From NCBI RefSeq assembly GCF_029945965.1, contig NZ_JAQSDO010000020.1, forward strand, positions 435,446 to 499,445: DNA of 64,000 nt, given 5' to 3'. Position numbers and translations under genes: made by a program. The notes beneath the pieces were generated by a model, which was not told where the DNA came from, did not search any database, and saw only the letters and a program-made list of their open reading frames with translations. This DNA comes from Thermomonas sp. GTDB lineage: Bacteria; Pseudomonadota; Gammaproteobacteria; Xanthomonadales; Xanthomonadaceae. This document shows, in pieces, positions 25,613-34,122 of this stretch (position 1 is the stretch's first letter; every line of letters begins with the position of its first letter).

Positions 25613-27783
25613 AGCGGCTCGCCATGTTGCTGCTACTGCTGTCGCTTTCGACAGTGACGTGGGCATGGGCCCTGCCGGAGGCACAGGACGATGCTCCGCC
25701 GCCGGCACTCAAACTCTCGCTGGCGCTGGGTGAGCACAACTCCAGTGCCGACGTCGATGGCCGGCTGGTGTTCGCTGGCGGAACCTGGCAGCAACAAACG
25801 GCGGACCTGCAGTTCGAACTGCCGTTGGCGGCCGACCAGCGCTGGGTGCTGTTGATGGCGCGCGATCCCTTCAACGTGGTGCGCGTGACCGGCCAGGATG
25901 GCAGCATCCAAACCCGAGATTTCTTCAGGCCAGCCGCGGACGCGGGCCTCCTTCCCGTGGGCTATGCCTTTACGCTTCCACGCGATTCGATGGGGCAGCA
26001 ACGGTTGCGCCTGGAGTTGCAGGGCGCGGTACGCAGCGCGCCGACACCGCGCATCCTCAGCGAACAGGAAGTCCTGCGCGAGGCAAGCCGCGAGTTTGCA
26101 CTGGCTTGCGCGATCTATGCCTCATTGGTGACCTTGTTGATCGCGTCGCTGGCGCTGTATCCAGCAGTGCGCGATCCGATTTTCCTGCTGTATTCCGCCT
26201 ATCTCGCCACGGCACTGTTGTTCGTGGCGACGGTGAGCGGGCATCTGTATGCCTTGCCCGGCGCAAGTGTGCTTGGCGCAATGGGTGCGCGCGGATTCTG
26301 GCTGGTGATCCTGACGTTCAATGTCGTGGCACTGTTGACCCTGACCCGTTTCGCCGAAACGCGCGCATCTAACTTGCCCTGGATACGACGGCTGGATTGG
26401 GTGGTGAGGGCGATGGCGGTCCTGGTCCTGGTGCCGCTGCTGCCACTGCAGGTGGTAGCCGATTCGCTGCAATCCCTCACCAAGTTAGGGTGGTTGCTGG
26501 CGATGCCGGCAGGCATCCTGGCGACGATTGATGGCGCACGTCGGGGCGTGCAGATGGCTGTGGCCGCGAGCGTGGCGCTGCTGTTGCTATTGGCGGCTGC
26601 AGCGGCCCATGAAGCCATGCAGCACGGCTGGCTTGGGGACGATATCCTAAGCCGGCATGGCTATCAGCTGGTGTTGGTGCTGGTCTCGGTGATTATGTTT
26701 GTCGGACTCAGCAGCCGGATCGGACAAGTACGTGAACGTTTGGCTGACGAGACCAGCGCACGCTTGCAGAGCGACACCCGCCTGCGCCAGGAACGGACTC
26801 AGGCCGGGTTTGCACAATCCTTGCAGGATCACCTCCGCGGCGTGGCTGAGGATGAAGTTGCAACGGTCGCATTCCGTCTGTTGGGCGAACATGCCCGTGA
26901 AGTGACGGGTGCAAGCGCGGCCGTCGTGGTGGGCGCGGGTTACCTTGGTCATGACCTTCTGCTGGTACAGCCCAAAGGACAGCCCGCGGGCTTTGCACAG
27001 TACTTGCTGGTGGCGCGCGGTCTGCTACGTACCCGTGCGCTCGACCGTGAGCCGATCAATGTGCGACTGGGCGGCACGCGACCAGATGACACCGCAGGAA
27101 AACCGCTGATCGCGATCATTCCGCTGCCGTTGGTCTCCCCGGCCTGGGCGGCGTTGGTGCTGCCGGCGCCCGATGAGGCCGGTTTCGAGCCGGCCATGCT
27201 CTCCGCGTTGGCTGATGTGTCCCGACAGGCGGTGGAAAAGGCAGACGAAGCCTACGCCGCGATCCAACTTCGGCGCACTGCCGAACACGATTCGCTAACC
27301 GGTACCCAGAACCGGCGATCACTGGATCAGGCCCTGGCCCGCGAGTTCAAGGCAAATGCGTCGCGCGATGCCGGGTTGGCAGTACTGTTCATCGACATCG
27401 ATTGGTTCAAGGGGGTCAACGACAGGTTGGGGCACGCCTGTGGCGATCTGTGCATCCGCAGCATTGCCACGTGCCTGCGCGGCGAGCTGAGGCCGACCGA
27501 TGCGATGGGCCGCTACGGTGGCGATGAATTCCTGGTGTTGTTGCCGGGCCGCGATGCCGCTGCTGCACGCATCATCGCCGAGAGCCTGCGCAATGCTGTT
27601 GAGGACAGCCAGATCTATTGGCAGGGCGAGGCATTGCCATTGACTGTCAGTATCGGCCTGGCCGTACGGCGCGAGACCGACCGCGAGCCAGCGACCCTGC
27701 TGGAGCGGGCGGACAGGGCCCTGTATGCCGCCAAGCATGAAGGCCGCAATCGCGTGTGCGTGGCGCCAGCCGTTCTCAGCTGA
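25600..27783 (+). CDS. Membrane diguanylate cyclase, 7TMR-DISM type
   Basis: 727 residues. Signal peptide about 1-26, a periplasmic beta-sandwich sensor (about 30-160, 7TMR-DISM extracellular type), seven or eight membrane helices (about 165-375), a short coiled coil, a GAF-like region (about 410-545) and a C-terminal GGDEF domain (about 560-725). The active site is RYGGDEFLVLLPG, with SLTGTQNRRSL at the domain start. An RxxD product-inhibition site (RPTD) lies five residues before it, so the enzyme should make c-di-GMP under feedback control. It may sense a carbohydrate-like ligand outside; the ligand is unknown. Confidence 0.9.
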   Translation: MSGLKRLAMLLLLLSLSTVTWAWALPEAQDDAPPPALKLSLALGEHNSSADVDGRLVFAGGTWQQQTADLQFELPLAADQRWVLLMARDPFNVVRVTGQDGSIQTRDFFRPAADAGLLPVGYAFTLPRDSMGQQRLRLELQGAVRSAPTPRILSEQEVLREASREFALACAIYASLVTLLIASLALYPAVRDPIFLLYSAYLATALLFVATVSGHLYALPGASVLGAMGARGFWLVILTFNVVALLTLTRFAETRASNLPWIRRLDWVVRAMAVLVLVPLLPLQVVADSLQSLTKLGWLLAMPAGILATIDGARRGVQMAVAASVALLLLLAAAAAHEAMQHGWLGDDILSRHGYQLVLVLVSVIMFVGLSSRIGQVRERLADETSARLQSDTRLRQERTQAGFAQSLQDHLRGVAEDEVATVAFRLLGEHAREVTGASAAVVVGAGYLGHDLLLVQPKGQPAGFAQYLLVARGLLRTRALDREPINVRLGGTRPDDTAGKPLIAIIPLPLVSPAWAALVLPAPDEAGFEPAMLSALADVSRQAVEKADEAYAAIQLRRTAEHDSLTGTQNRRSLDQALAREFKANASRDAGLAVLFIDIDWFKGVNDRLGHACGDLCIRSIATCLRGELRPTDAMGRYGGDEFLVLLPGRDAAAARIIAESLRNAVEDSQIYWQGEALPLTVSIGLAVRRETDREPATLLERADRALYAAKHEGRNRVCVAPAVLS

Positions 27784-27839
27784 GCTGGCGCAGGTCGCCC
27801 ACGGACGCTGGCCGATCCGTCAGTGGCCGCCACGATCAT

Positions 27840-27861
27840 CTGTCAGTCGCCTGTCAGTCGC
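27840..27861. repeat. Two tandem copies of an 11-base motif
   Basis: CTGTCAGTCGC occurs twice in direct succession in the 112-base gap between the convergent cyclase and oxyR genes. A related CCGTCAGTGGC lies a little upstream. No T-run is present, so it does not look like a terminator; I see no other signal in this gap. Confidence 0.5.
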
Positions 27862-27895
27862 GGGCCAGCCATGAATGGCGGTCTGGCGCCCTGAT

Positions 27896-28807
27896 TCATC
27901 GGCTATTTTCCGGAAGTTGCGCGCGTGCCAGCGTCCCGAGTGTTTCGCCGAGAGAATGCAGGAAACCGTCCAGCGCCGAACTCCTCCGCCAGACCAGTGC
28001 GATCTGACGACTTGGCACCGGTTCCTTGAACTTGACCAAGCGGATATTCGCTGGCTGCACCACCGGCGCATGCACTGACAAGGCCGGCAACAAGGTCACG
28101 CCGACGCCGGCGGCGACCATCTGCCGCAGGGTTTCCAGGCTGGTTGCGCGGAAGCCGTTCTTTTCGTTGGCGCCTGAGAGCCTGCACACATCCAGTGCCT
28201 GGTCGCGCAGGCAATGGCCGTCTTCCAGCAGCAACAAGGTTTCGTCGGCTAGCTGGTCCATCGTTATCGACGTCTTTGACGCCAATGGATGCTGGGCGGG
28301 CGCGGCCAAAAGGAAGGGTTCGTCGAACAGCAGTTCGGCATGCAACTGGTCATCGTGCACCGGCAATGCCAGCAGCGCTGCATCGAGCTTGCCTTCGCGT
28401 AGTCGGGCCAGCAGCACATCGCTTTTTTCCTCGACCAGCAGCAGCTCGAGCTTGGGGAAGCGCACCTGCAACTGAGGCAGCACATGCGGCAACAGATACG
28501 GGCCGAGGGTCGGGAATACGCCCAGCCGCAGCGTGCCGGATTCCGGATCCTGACTGCGCCGCGCGGATTCCTTCATCTGCTCGACGTCGGCCACGATCCG
28601 GCGCGCACGCGCCACCACGTCCTGGCCGGCAGCGGTCACCATCACCTTGCGCGGCGCGCGTTCCACCAGGGTCACACCGAGTTCTTCTTCCAGCTTGCGG
28701 ATCTGGGTGGATAGCGTGGGCTGGCTGACGAAGCAGGCATCGGCCGCCTTGCCGAAATGACGCAGGTCGGCCAATGCCACCAGATAGCGCAGATCGCGCA
28801 GGTTCAT
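27896..28807 (-). CDS. oxyR: Peroxide-sensing LysR-type regulator
   Basis: 303-residue LysR-family activator with an N-terminal winged helix (NLRDLRYLVALADLRHFGKAA through FVSQPTLSTQIRKLEEELG) and a periplasmic-binding-type sensor domain. The redox pair is conserved as LEDGHCLRDQALDVC, two cysteines nine residues apart as Cys199 and Cys208 of E. coli OxyR, so it should respond to H2O2 by disulfide formation. It lies directly downstream of ahpF (19 bases), as in Xanthomonas where ahpC, ahpF and oxyR are adjacent. The OxyR-like box at 31240 is its likely target. Confidence 0.96.
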   Translation of the reverse strand: MNLRDLRYLVALADLRHFGKAADACFVSQPTLSTQIRKLEEELGVTLVERAPRKVMVTAAGQDVVARARRIVADVEQMKESARRSQDPESGTLRLGVFPTLGPYLLPHVLPQLQVRFPKLELLLVEEKSDVLLARLREGKLDAALLALPVHDDQLHAELLFDEPFLLAAPAQHPLASKTSITMDQLADETLLLLEDGHCLRDQALDVCRLSGANEKNGFRATSLETLRQMVAAGVGVTLLPALSVHAPVVQPANIRLVKFKEPVPSRQIALVWRRSSALDGFLHSLGETLGTLARAQLPENSR

Positions 28808-28826
28808 CGCGAGTTCTCAACAAGTG

Positions 28827-30413
28827 TCACGCAGCTGCGGCCAGGGCCACGTCAGCAGGCGCCGAGGTCCGGATCAGGTGGTCGAACGCCGATAGTGCAG
28901 CGGTCGAGCCGGCGCCCATCGCGATGGCAATCTGCTTGAACGGCACCGTGGTCGCATCGCCTGCAGCGAACACGCCGGGCAGGTTGGTGTGGCCGCGATC
29001 ATCGATCTCGATCTCGCCACGGTTGGACAGCGCGACCGTGCCCTTCAGCCATTCGGTATTCGGCAGCAGACCGATCTGCACGAAGCAGCCTTCGACATCG
29101 ACCGACTTCGCCTCGCCGGTGCTGCGATCGGTGAAGGCCAGGCTGGCCAGCTTGCCGTCCTTGCCGAGCATTTCGGTGGTCTGCGCGTTCACGTGGATCA
29201 CGGTGTTCGGCATGCTTCGCAGCTTGCGTTGCAGCACATCATCGGCGCGCAACTTGCTGTCGAATTCGAGCACGGTGACATGCTCGACAACGCCGGCCAG
29301 GTCGATTGCGGCCTCGATACCTGAGTTGCCACCGCCGATCACCGCCACGCGTTTACCCTTGAACAGCGGGCCATCGCAGTGCGGGCAATAGGTCACGCCC
29401 TTGTTGCGAAGTTCGGCCTCACCGGGCACGCCGGTCTGGCGCCAGCGCGCGCCGGGACTGAGGATCACCGTCTTCGCAAGCAGCGTTGCGCCGCTTGCGA
29501 GTTTGATGCCGGTCATTCCGCTGGCCAAGGATGCCGGGATCAGCGCCTCGGCGCGTTGGTTGCTGATGATCTGCACACCGTAGCTGCGCACATGCGCTTC
29601 CATCGAGGCAACGAGCTTCGGGCCTTCGGTGTATTCCACCGACGGGAAATTCTCGATCGACATGGTGTCCAGCACCTGGCCGCCAAAGCGCTCGGCAACA
29701 ATCCCGGTACGGATGCCTTTGCGTGCGGCGTAGATTGCGGCTGCAGCGCCGGCCGGGCCGCCGCCGACAATCAGCACGTCGAACGGTGCGGTGTCCTTGA
29801 GCGTTTCGGCGGCACGTGCGGCGCTGCCGGTGTCGAGCTTCCCGAGGATTTGTTCGATGCTCAGGCGGCCGCCGTCGAACTCGACGCCATTGAGATAGAC
29901 CGTCGGCACCGACAGGATTTCCTTGGCCTCGACTTCAGCCTGGAACAATGCGCCATCGATCGCCACGTGGCGGATACGCGGGTTCAGCACGCTCATCGCG
30001 TTCAGTGCCTGCACCGTGTCCGGGCAACTCTGGCAATGCAGTGACATGAAGGTTTCGAATGCATACCTACCGTCGAGTGCACGCACCTGATCGGCCAACG
30101 CATCGTCGATCTTCACTGGATGACCGCCAACTTGCAGCAATGCCAGCACCAGCGAGGTGAATTCGTGGCCGAGAGGAATACCGGCGAAGCCGACCGCGAT
30201 GTCGCTGTCGACGCGGCGGATCTGGAACGACGGCTTGCGTGCATCGTCGCCAACCACGCGGCTTATCTTCGGCGACAGCGCGGCAATGTCCGCCAGCAGG
30301 CCATCAAGCTCGCGTGCGGCGTCGCTATCGTCCAGCGAAGCAACCAGCTCGATTGGCAGCTGGAGCTTCTCCATGTAGGCGGCAAGCTGGGTCTTGAGGT
30401 CTGTGTCGAGCAT
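28827..30413 (-). CDS. ahpF: Alkyl hydroperoxide reductase subunit F
   Basis: 528-residue FAD flavoprotein that passes NADH electrons to AhpC. The N-terminal tandem thioredoxin-fold part carries [11 protein letters not shown] (redox CxxC, about residue 130); the thioredoxin reductase part has an FAD fold ([22 protein letters not shown]), the disulfide TYCPHCDGP, the NADH fold ([19 protein letters not shown]) and the C-terminal [15 protein letters not shown]. The ATG at 30413 gives the standard start; the longer open frame upstream is not expected to be translated. A hairpin (CCTCC-GGAGG) lies in the 175-base gap from ahpC and may set the ahpC/ahpF ratio. Confidence 0.96.
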   Translation of the reverse strand: MLDTDLKTQLAAYMEKLQLPIELVASLDDSDAARELDGLLADIAALSPKISRVVGDDARKPSFQIRRVDSDIAVGFAGIPLGHEFTSLVLALLQVGGHPVKIDDALADQVRALDGRYAFETFMSLHCQSCPDTVQALNAMSVLNPRIRHVAIDGALFQAEVEAKEILSVPTVYLNGVEFDGGRLSIEQILGKLDTGSAARAAETLKDTAPFDVLIVGGGPAGAAAAIYAARKGIRTGIVAERFGGQVLDTMSIENFPSVEYTEGPKLVASMEAHVRSYGVQIISNQRAEALIPASLASGMTGIKLASGATLLAKTVILSPGARWRQTGVPGEAELRNKGVTYCPHCDGPLFKGKRVAVIGGGNSGIEAAIDLAGVVEHVTVLEFDSKLRADDVLQRKLRSMPNTVIHVNAQTTEMLGKDGKLASLAFTDRSTGEAKSVDVEGCFVQIGLLPNTEWLKGTVALSNRGEIEIDDRGHTNLPGVFAAGDATTVPFKQIAIAMGAGSTAALSAFDHLIRTSAPADVALAAAA

Positions 30414-30588
30414 GGCGGATTCCTTGGATTTACGGACATCACGTGCAAGCGTTGCGGGCATCGATGCGCGGGGAATGCGTGGGATGCATGTGTCGAGGTG
30501 ACTGGGCGGAACCGGCAGGGCGACGGTCATCCTGCAAGTTTCGCCCAGACCCCTCCATTGCGGAGGAGACGGGGTTCGTGGCGCGAAA

Positions 30589-31152
30589 TTAAATCTTGCC
30601 GACCAGGTCCAGCGACGGCTTGATGGTCTTCTCGCCTTCTTTCCACTTCGCCGGGCAGACTTCGCCGGTGTGGCTGGCAACGTACTGGGCGGCCTTTAGC
30701 TTGCGCACGGTCTCGGTGACATCGCGGGCAATCGCGTTGTCATGCACTTCCATGGTCTTGATCACGCCTTCCGGATTGATGATGAAGGTGCCACGCAGGG
30801 CCAGGCCTTCTTCTTCGATGTGCACGTCAAACGCGCGGGTCAGCTGGTGGGTCGGGTCGCCGATCAGGGCGAACTTGGCCTTGCCGACGGCCGGCGAGGT
30901 CTCGTGCCAGACCTTGTGCGAGAAATGGGTGTCAGTGGTGATGATGAAGACCTGCGCGCCGGCCTTCTGGAACTCCGCGTAATGGTCGGCAGCGTCCTCG
31001 ATCTCGGTCGGGCAGTTGAAGGTGAAGGCAGCCGGCATGAAGATCAGCACCGACCATTTGCCCTGCAGATCCTGGTCGGTGACTTCGATGAACTTGCCGT
31101 TCTGGAACGCGTTGGCCTTGAACGGCTGCACTTTGGTATTGATCAGGGACAT
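30589..31152 (-). CDS. ahpC: Alkyl hydroperoxide reductase subunit C (2-Cys peroxiredoxin)
   Basis: 187-residue peroxiredoxin that reduces H2O2, organic peroxides and peroxynitrite. The peroxidatic Cys lies in [16 protein letters not shown] (about residue 47), the resolving Cys in [11 protein letters not shown] (about 166). It is recycled by AhpF, encoded next. The ATG at 31152 follows AGAGGAAG, a good ribosome-binding site, and gives the family length exactly. Its promoter region holds an OxyR-like operator, consistent with strong peroxide induction. Confidence 0.97.
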   Translation of the reverse strand: MSLINTKVQPFKANAFQNGKFIEVTDQDLQGKWSVLIFMPAAFTFNCPTEIEDAADHYAEFQKAGAQVFIITTDTHFSHKVWHETSPAVGKAKFALIGDPTHQLTRAFDVHIEEEGLALRGTFIINPEGVIKTMEVHDNAIARDVTETVRKLKAAQYVASHTGEVCPAKWKEGEKTIKPSLDLVGKI

Positions 31153-31202
31153 TGGGTCTTCCTCTAGGGTGGGTGATTGGATGAGGTGACAATAGCGAAG
31201 CT

Positions 31203-31254
31203 CAATCGATAATATAAATCGATTGTCGTAATGCTGTTGATAGATAAAAACTAT
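31203..31254 (-). promoter_or_regulatory. OxyR-like operator and ahpC promoter
   Basis: ATAG-N7-CTAT (31240-31254) is a perfect OxyR half-operator within the longer palindrome GATAG-N7-CTATC. On the ahpC strand it precedes a -10-like TATATT (31211-31216) with TCAACA about 18 bases upstream, placing the box near -43, suitable for activation. A second palindrome, CAATCGAT-N7-ATCGATTG (31203-31225), spans the -10 and lies three helical turns (33 bases, centre to centre) away. The local A+T content is far above the surroundings. Confidence 0.75.
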
Positions 31255-31316
31255 CATGATGTGGATGAACACCTTCCATGCGCGAACCGAGGCAGGCCGC
31301 CGGCTAACATCAACGG

Positions 31317-32150
31317 ATGCCAAAGCCTTTCATGAATGTTGCCGACCTGCTGGCCCGTGCTCGTGGCCAGGTTGATGGCGTTGATGCCGACACCTTGCTG
31401 GCGCATGCGCTTGGAAAAGACCGCAGCTGGCTGTTCGCGCACGCCAAGGACGTCGTGCCGGCCGAGCTGATGGCCAGCTTCGAGTCGATGCTGCAGCGGC
31501 GCATTGCCGGCGAACCGGTGGCTTACCTGACCGGTCGCCACGGTTTCTGGACCCTGGACCTGGAAGTCGGTCCGGCTACGCTGATCCCGCGGCCGGAAAC
31601 CGAATTGCTGGTGGAACTTGCGCTTGCGCGGATTCCGGAACGGCAGCCGGCGCATATCGCCGACCTGGGCACCGGCAGCGGCGCGATTGCGCTCGCCATC
31701 GCCAGTGAGCGCCCGCAGGCGCGGGTCATCGCCACCGATGTCAGCACGGCTGCACTGGAGGTCGCCCGGCGCAATGCGGTTCATCAGGAGATCGCCAATG
31801 TCGAATTCCGCTGCGGTGACTGGTTCGCGCCACTGCAAAGCGAGACCTTCGACATCATCGCCAGCAATCCGCCCTACATCGCGGAGGGTGATCCGCACCT
31901 CGACAAGGGCGATCTGCGTTTCGAACCGGCGATGGCACTTTCCTGTGGGCCGGACGGATTGAATGCGATCCGCACGATTGTTGGCCATGCCGGCGCGCAT
32001 CTGGATGCGGGCGGCTGGTTGTTGTTGGAACATGGCTGGGACCAGGGCGATGCCGTGCGCGGCATGCTGGCCGATGCCGGTTTCATCGACGTCGAAACCG
32101 TGCGCGACCTGGAGGGGCGCGATCGGGTGACGTTGGCCCACCGTCTGTAG
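31317..32150 (+). CDS. prmC: Release factor glutamine methyltransferase
   Basis: 277-residue SAM-dependent enzyme (HemK/PrmC) that methylates the Gln of the GGQ motif in release factors 1 and 2. A helical N-terminal domain (about 1-85) is followed by the Rossmann domain with [16 protein letters not shown] (SAM loop) and the substrate motif [13 protein letters not shown] (NPPY). Its substrate RF1 is encoded at 53829-54914 in the same window; in many gammaproteobacteria prmC sits next to prfA, here it does not. The TAG stop belongs to a GTAG REP hairpin. Confidence 0.96.
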   Translation: MPKPFMNVADLLARARGQVDGVDADTLLAHALGKDRSWLFAHAKDVVPAELMASFESMLQRRIAGEPVAYLTGRHGFWTLDLEVGPATLIPRPETELLVELALARIPERQPAHIADLGTGSGAIALAIASERPQARVIATDVSTAALEVARRNAVHQEIANVEFRCGDWFAPLQSETFDIIASNPPYIAEGDPHLDKGDLRFEPAMALSCGPDGLNAIRTIVGHAGAHLDAGGWLLLEHGWDQGDAVRGMLADAGFIDVETVRDLEGRDRVTLAHRL

Positions 32151-32207
32151 AGCGGGGCTTGCCCCGCTGTAAGCCCGAGAACATCAGCGCAGCAAGCTAC
32201 GCTCTAC
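32147..32207. repeat. GTAG-type REP element after prmC
   Basis: Starts GTAGAGCG and ends CGCTCTAC (outer arms of eight bases). Inside is a near-perfect hairpin GCGGGGC-TT-GCCCCGC. As at 7696-7720, the element supplies the TAG stop of the upstream gene and is followed by ACAATAG. The trailing TACAAT could serve as a -10 hexamer for the downstream gene (pip). Likely mobilised by a RAYT enzyme encoded elsewhere. Confidence 0.75.
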
Positions 32208-32238
32208 AATAGGCGTGAACCCATCGCGGATATTTCCA

Positions 32239-33183
32239 ATGCGAACGCTATACCCGGAGATCACGCCCTACCAGACCGGTACGTTGCAAGTGGACGCCCG
32301 CCACGCCCTGTATTGGGAGCAGTGCGGCAATCCCGAAGGCAAGCCGGTGGTGATGTTGCATGGCGGCCCCGGTGCCGGTTGCGGCGAAAAAATGCGGCGG
32401 TTCCATGATCCGGCCAAGTACCGCATCGTGCTGTTCGACCAGCGTGGTTCGGGTCGCAGTACGCCACATGCGGACCTGACCGACAACACCACCTGGGACC
32501 TGGTCGCCGACATCGAGAAGCTGCGCGAGATGCTCGGCATCGAACGCTGGCAAGTGTTCGGCGGCAGCTGGGGTTCGACACTTGCGCTGGCCTACGCTGA
32601 GAAATATCCCGGCGTCGTTACCGAACTGGTCCTGCGCGGCATCTTCATGCTGCGCCGTTGGGAACTGGAATGGTTCTACCAGGAAGGTGCATCGCGCCTG
32701 TTCCCGGAAGCGTGGGCGCCATACGAGGCATTGATTCCCGAGACCGAGCGTGGCGACATGATCGCCGCGTATCACAAGCGACTGACATCACAGGACGAAG
32801 CCGTGCGACTCGCCGCTGCGCAGGCATGGGCGACCTGGGAAGGCGCGACCAGCTACCTGCTCATCGATCCGGACTACAAGACCAGTCACGGTGATGCACA
32901 TTTCGCGCTGGCCTTCGCACGCATCGAAAACCATTACTTCACCAACAAGGGATTCTTCGAAGTCGACGACCAATTGCTGCGTGACGCGCACCGGATCAAG
33001 GACATCCCCGGCGTGATCGTGCACGGGCGTTACGACGTGGTCTGTCCAATCCAGAATGCGTTCGACCTGCACAAGGCCTGGCCCAAGGCCGAGCTCCTGG
33101 TCAGCCCGACCTCCGGCCATGCCGTGTTCGAAGCCGAAACGGTGGATGCGCTGGTGGATGTGACCGACCGCTTTGCAAATTGA
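32239..33183 (+). CDS. pip: Prolyl aminopeptidase (proline iminopeptidase)
   Basis: 314-residue cytosolic alpha/beta-hydrolase (peptidase family S33) that removes N-terminal proline from peptides. The oxyanion segment HGGPGAGCGEKMRRFHDP, the nucleophile Ser110 in GGSWGSTLALAYA, the acid in VHGRYDVVCP and the His in TSGHAVFE form the expected triad. The ATG at 32239 (MRTLYPEI) is the usual family start; an in-frame GTG at 32215 lies upstream within the REP border and is unlikely. It shares direction with the small PhnA-domain gene that follows 11 bases later. Confidence 0.95.
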   Translation: MRTLYPEITPYQTGTLQVDARHALYWEQCGNPEGKPVVMLHGGPGAGCGEKMRRFHDPAKYRIVLFDQRGSGRSTPHADLTDNTTWDLVADIEKLREMLGIERWQVFGGSWGSTLALAYAEKYPGVVTELVLRGIFMLRRWELEWFYQEGASRLFPEAWAPYEALIPETERGDMIAAYHKRLTSQDEAVRLAAAQAWATWEGATSYLLIDPDYKTSHGDAHFALAFARIENHYFTNKGFFEVDDQLLRDAHRIKDIPGVIVHGRYDVVCPIQNAFDLHKAWPKAELLVSPTSGHAVFEAETVDALVDVTDRFAN

Positions 33184-33194
33184 AGGAAGCCGAG

Positions 33195-33425
33195 ATGAGT
33201 GATGAAGACACGCTGGTCGTCAAGGACAGCAATGGCACGCAACTGTCCGACGGCGATAGCGTTACCGTGATCAAGGACCTCAAGGTCAAGGGCACCTCGG
33301 TCACCCTCAAGCGCGGCACGCTGTGCCGGAACATCCGCATGACCGACGATGCAGACCTGATCGAGTGCAACGTCGACAAGGTCAAGGGACTGGTGCTGCG
33401 CACCGAGTTCGTCAAGAAGGCCTGA
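33195..33425 (+). CDS. PhnA (YjdM) C-terminal domain protein lacking the zinc ribbon
   Basis: 76-residue protein matching the C-terminal SH3-like domain of the PhnA/YjdM family: VVKDSNGTQLSDGDSVTVIKDLKVKG, then VTLKRGTLCRNIRMTDD and VKGLVLRTEFVKK. Standard YjdM is about 110 residues with an N-terminal four-Cys zinc ribbon, which is absent here. Despite the name, the family has no proven role in phosphonate use. The ATG at 33195 has a good ribosome-binding site (AAGGAAG). It follows pip closely, likely in one transcript. Confidence 0.88.
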   Translation: MSDEDTLVVKDSNGTQLSDGDSVTVIKDLKVKGTSVTLKRGTLCRNIRMTDDADLIECNVDKVKGLVLRTEFVKKA

Positions 33426-33461
33426 ACTGACTCTGCCAAGCCGGGTTTCTAAACCGGATAC

Positions 33462-34004
33462 CTAGTTGACAGGTGAACCATCCGGGTTGTGTTCGATCAT
33501 CCACAACCCGGCCCACAGCTTGAGGTCCAGCTCGAAACCTTCGGCCTGCTTGCGCATCAGCCATGCGGGTGCCTCGTTGCGCGGTACCATATGCACGGTG
33601 ATGTCCTCGCTGTCCACGCCGCCGCCTTCGCCAACCTTGGTCAGCTCACGGGCACGCACGAAGGCGATGCGTTCGTTGCTCATGCCGGATGAAGTAGGCC
33701 CGATCAACAGGACTTCGACCTTGCCCGGCGACCAGCCGGTTTCCTCGATCAACTCACGCCGCGCGGCCTCCTGCAGGGTGTCGTGCGCATGGTCGTCGCC
33801 GACCAGGCCGGCTGGCATCTCGATGGTGCGTGCGCCCAGCGGTACCCGGTATTGTTCGACGAACAACACGTCGTTGTTCGGGGTCACGGCAATCACAATG
33901 ACCGCCATGCCTTGGCCATGCGTGCGTTCGCACGATTCCCAATGGCCGATCTTCACCAGCCGCAGCCAGTCGCCTTCGTAGAGGGTTTGTTTGATATTTC
34001 CCAT
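33462..34004 (-). CDS. Nudix hydrolase, NudE/ADP-ribose pyrophosphatase-like
   Basis: 180-residue Nudix enzyme. The Nudix box runs from GLVGDDHAHDTLQEAARRE to ELIEETGW, with the REx2EE catalytic core ARRELIEETGW. An N-terminal beta-rich part (TLYEGDWLRLVKIGHWE) resembles the ADP-ribose and ADP-compound hydrolases NudE/NudF, which dimerise through it. Substrate probably ADP-ribose, Ap3A or NADH; not certain. The ATG at 34004 was chosen because the longer frame upstream is not protein-like. It is convergent with the PhnA-domain gene (36-base gap). Confidence 0.88.
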   Translation of the reverse strand: MGNIKQTLYEGDWLRLVKIGHWESCERTHGQGMAVIVIAVTPNNDVLFVEQYRVPLGARTIEMPAGLVGDDHAHDTLQEAARRELIEETGWSPGKVEVLLIGPTSSGMSNERIAFVRARELTKVGEGGGVDSEDITVHMVPRNEAPAWLMRKQAEGFELDLKLWAGLWMIEHNPDGSPVN

Positions 34005-34095
34005 GGCTCGATGGTAACCGCGTTGGGGGTAGCGAGTACGACGCTGAGACCGCCGGGCGTTCGCTTCGCGGCTCGAAATGCCGCTGCGCAAACAC

Positions 34096-34114
34096 CCGAC
34101 GATCTCATCGTCGG
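34096..34114. other. Perfect hairpin in the exonuclease-nudix gap
   Basis: CCGACGAT-CTC-ATCGTCGG, an eight-base perfect stem with three-base loop, lies nine bases after the exonuclease stop (minus strand) and before the Nudix gene. No T-run follows on either strand, so it may be a processing site or weak terminator; nothing else is seen in this 118-base gap. Confidence 0.5.
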
Positions 34115-34122
34115 CAGCATCT

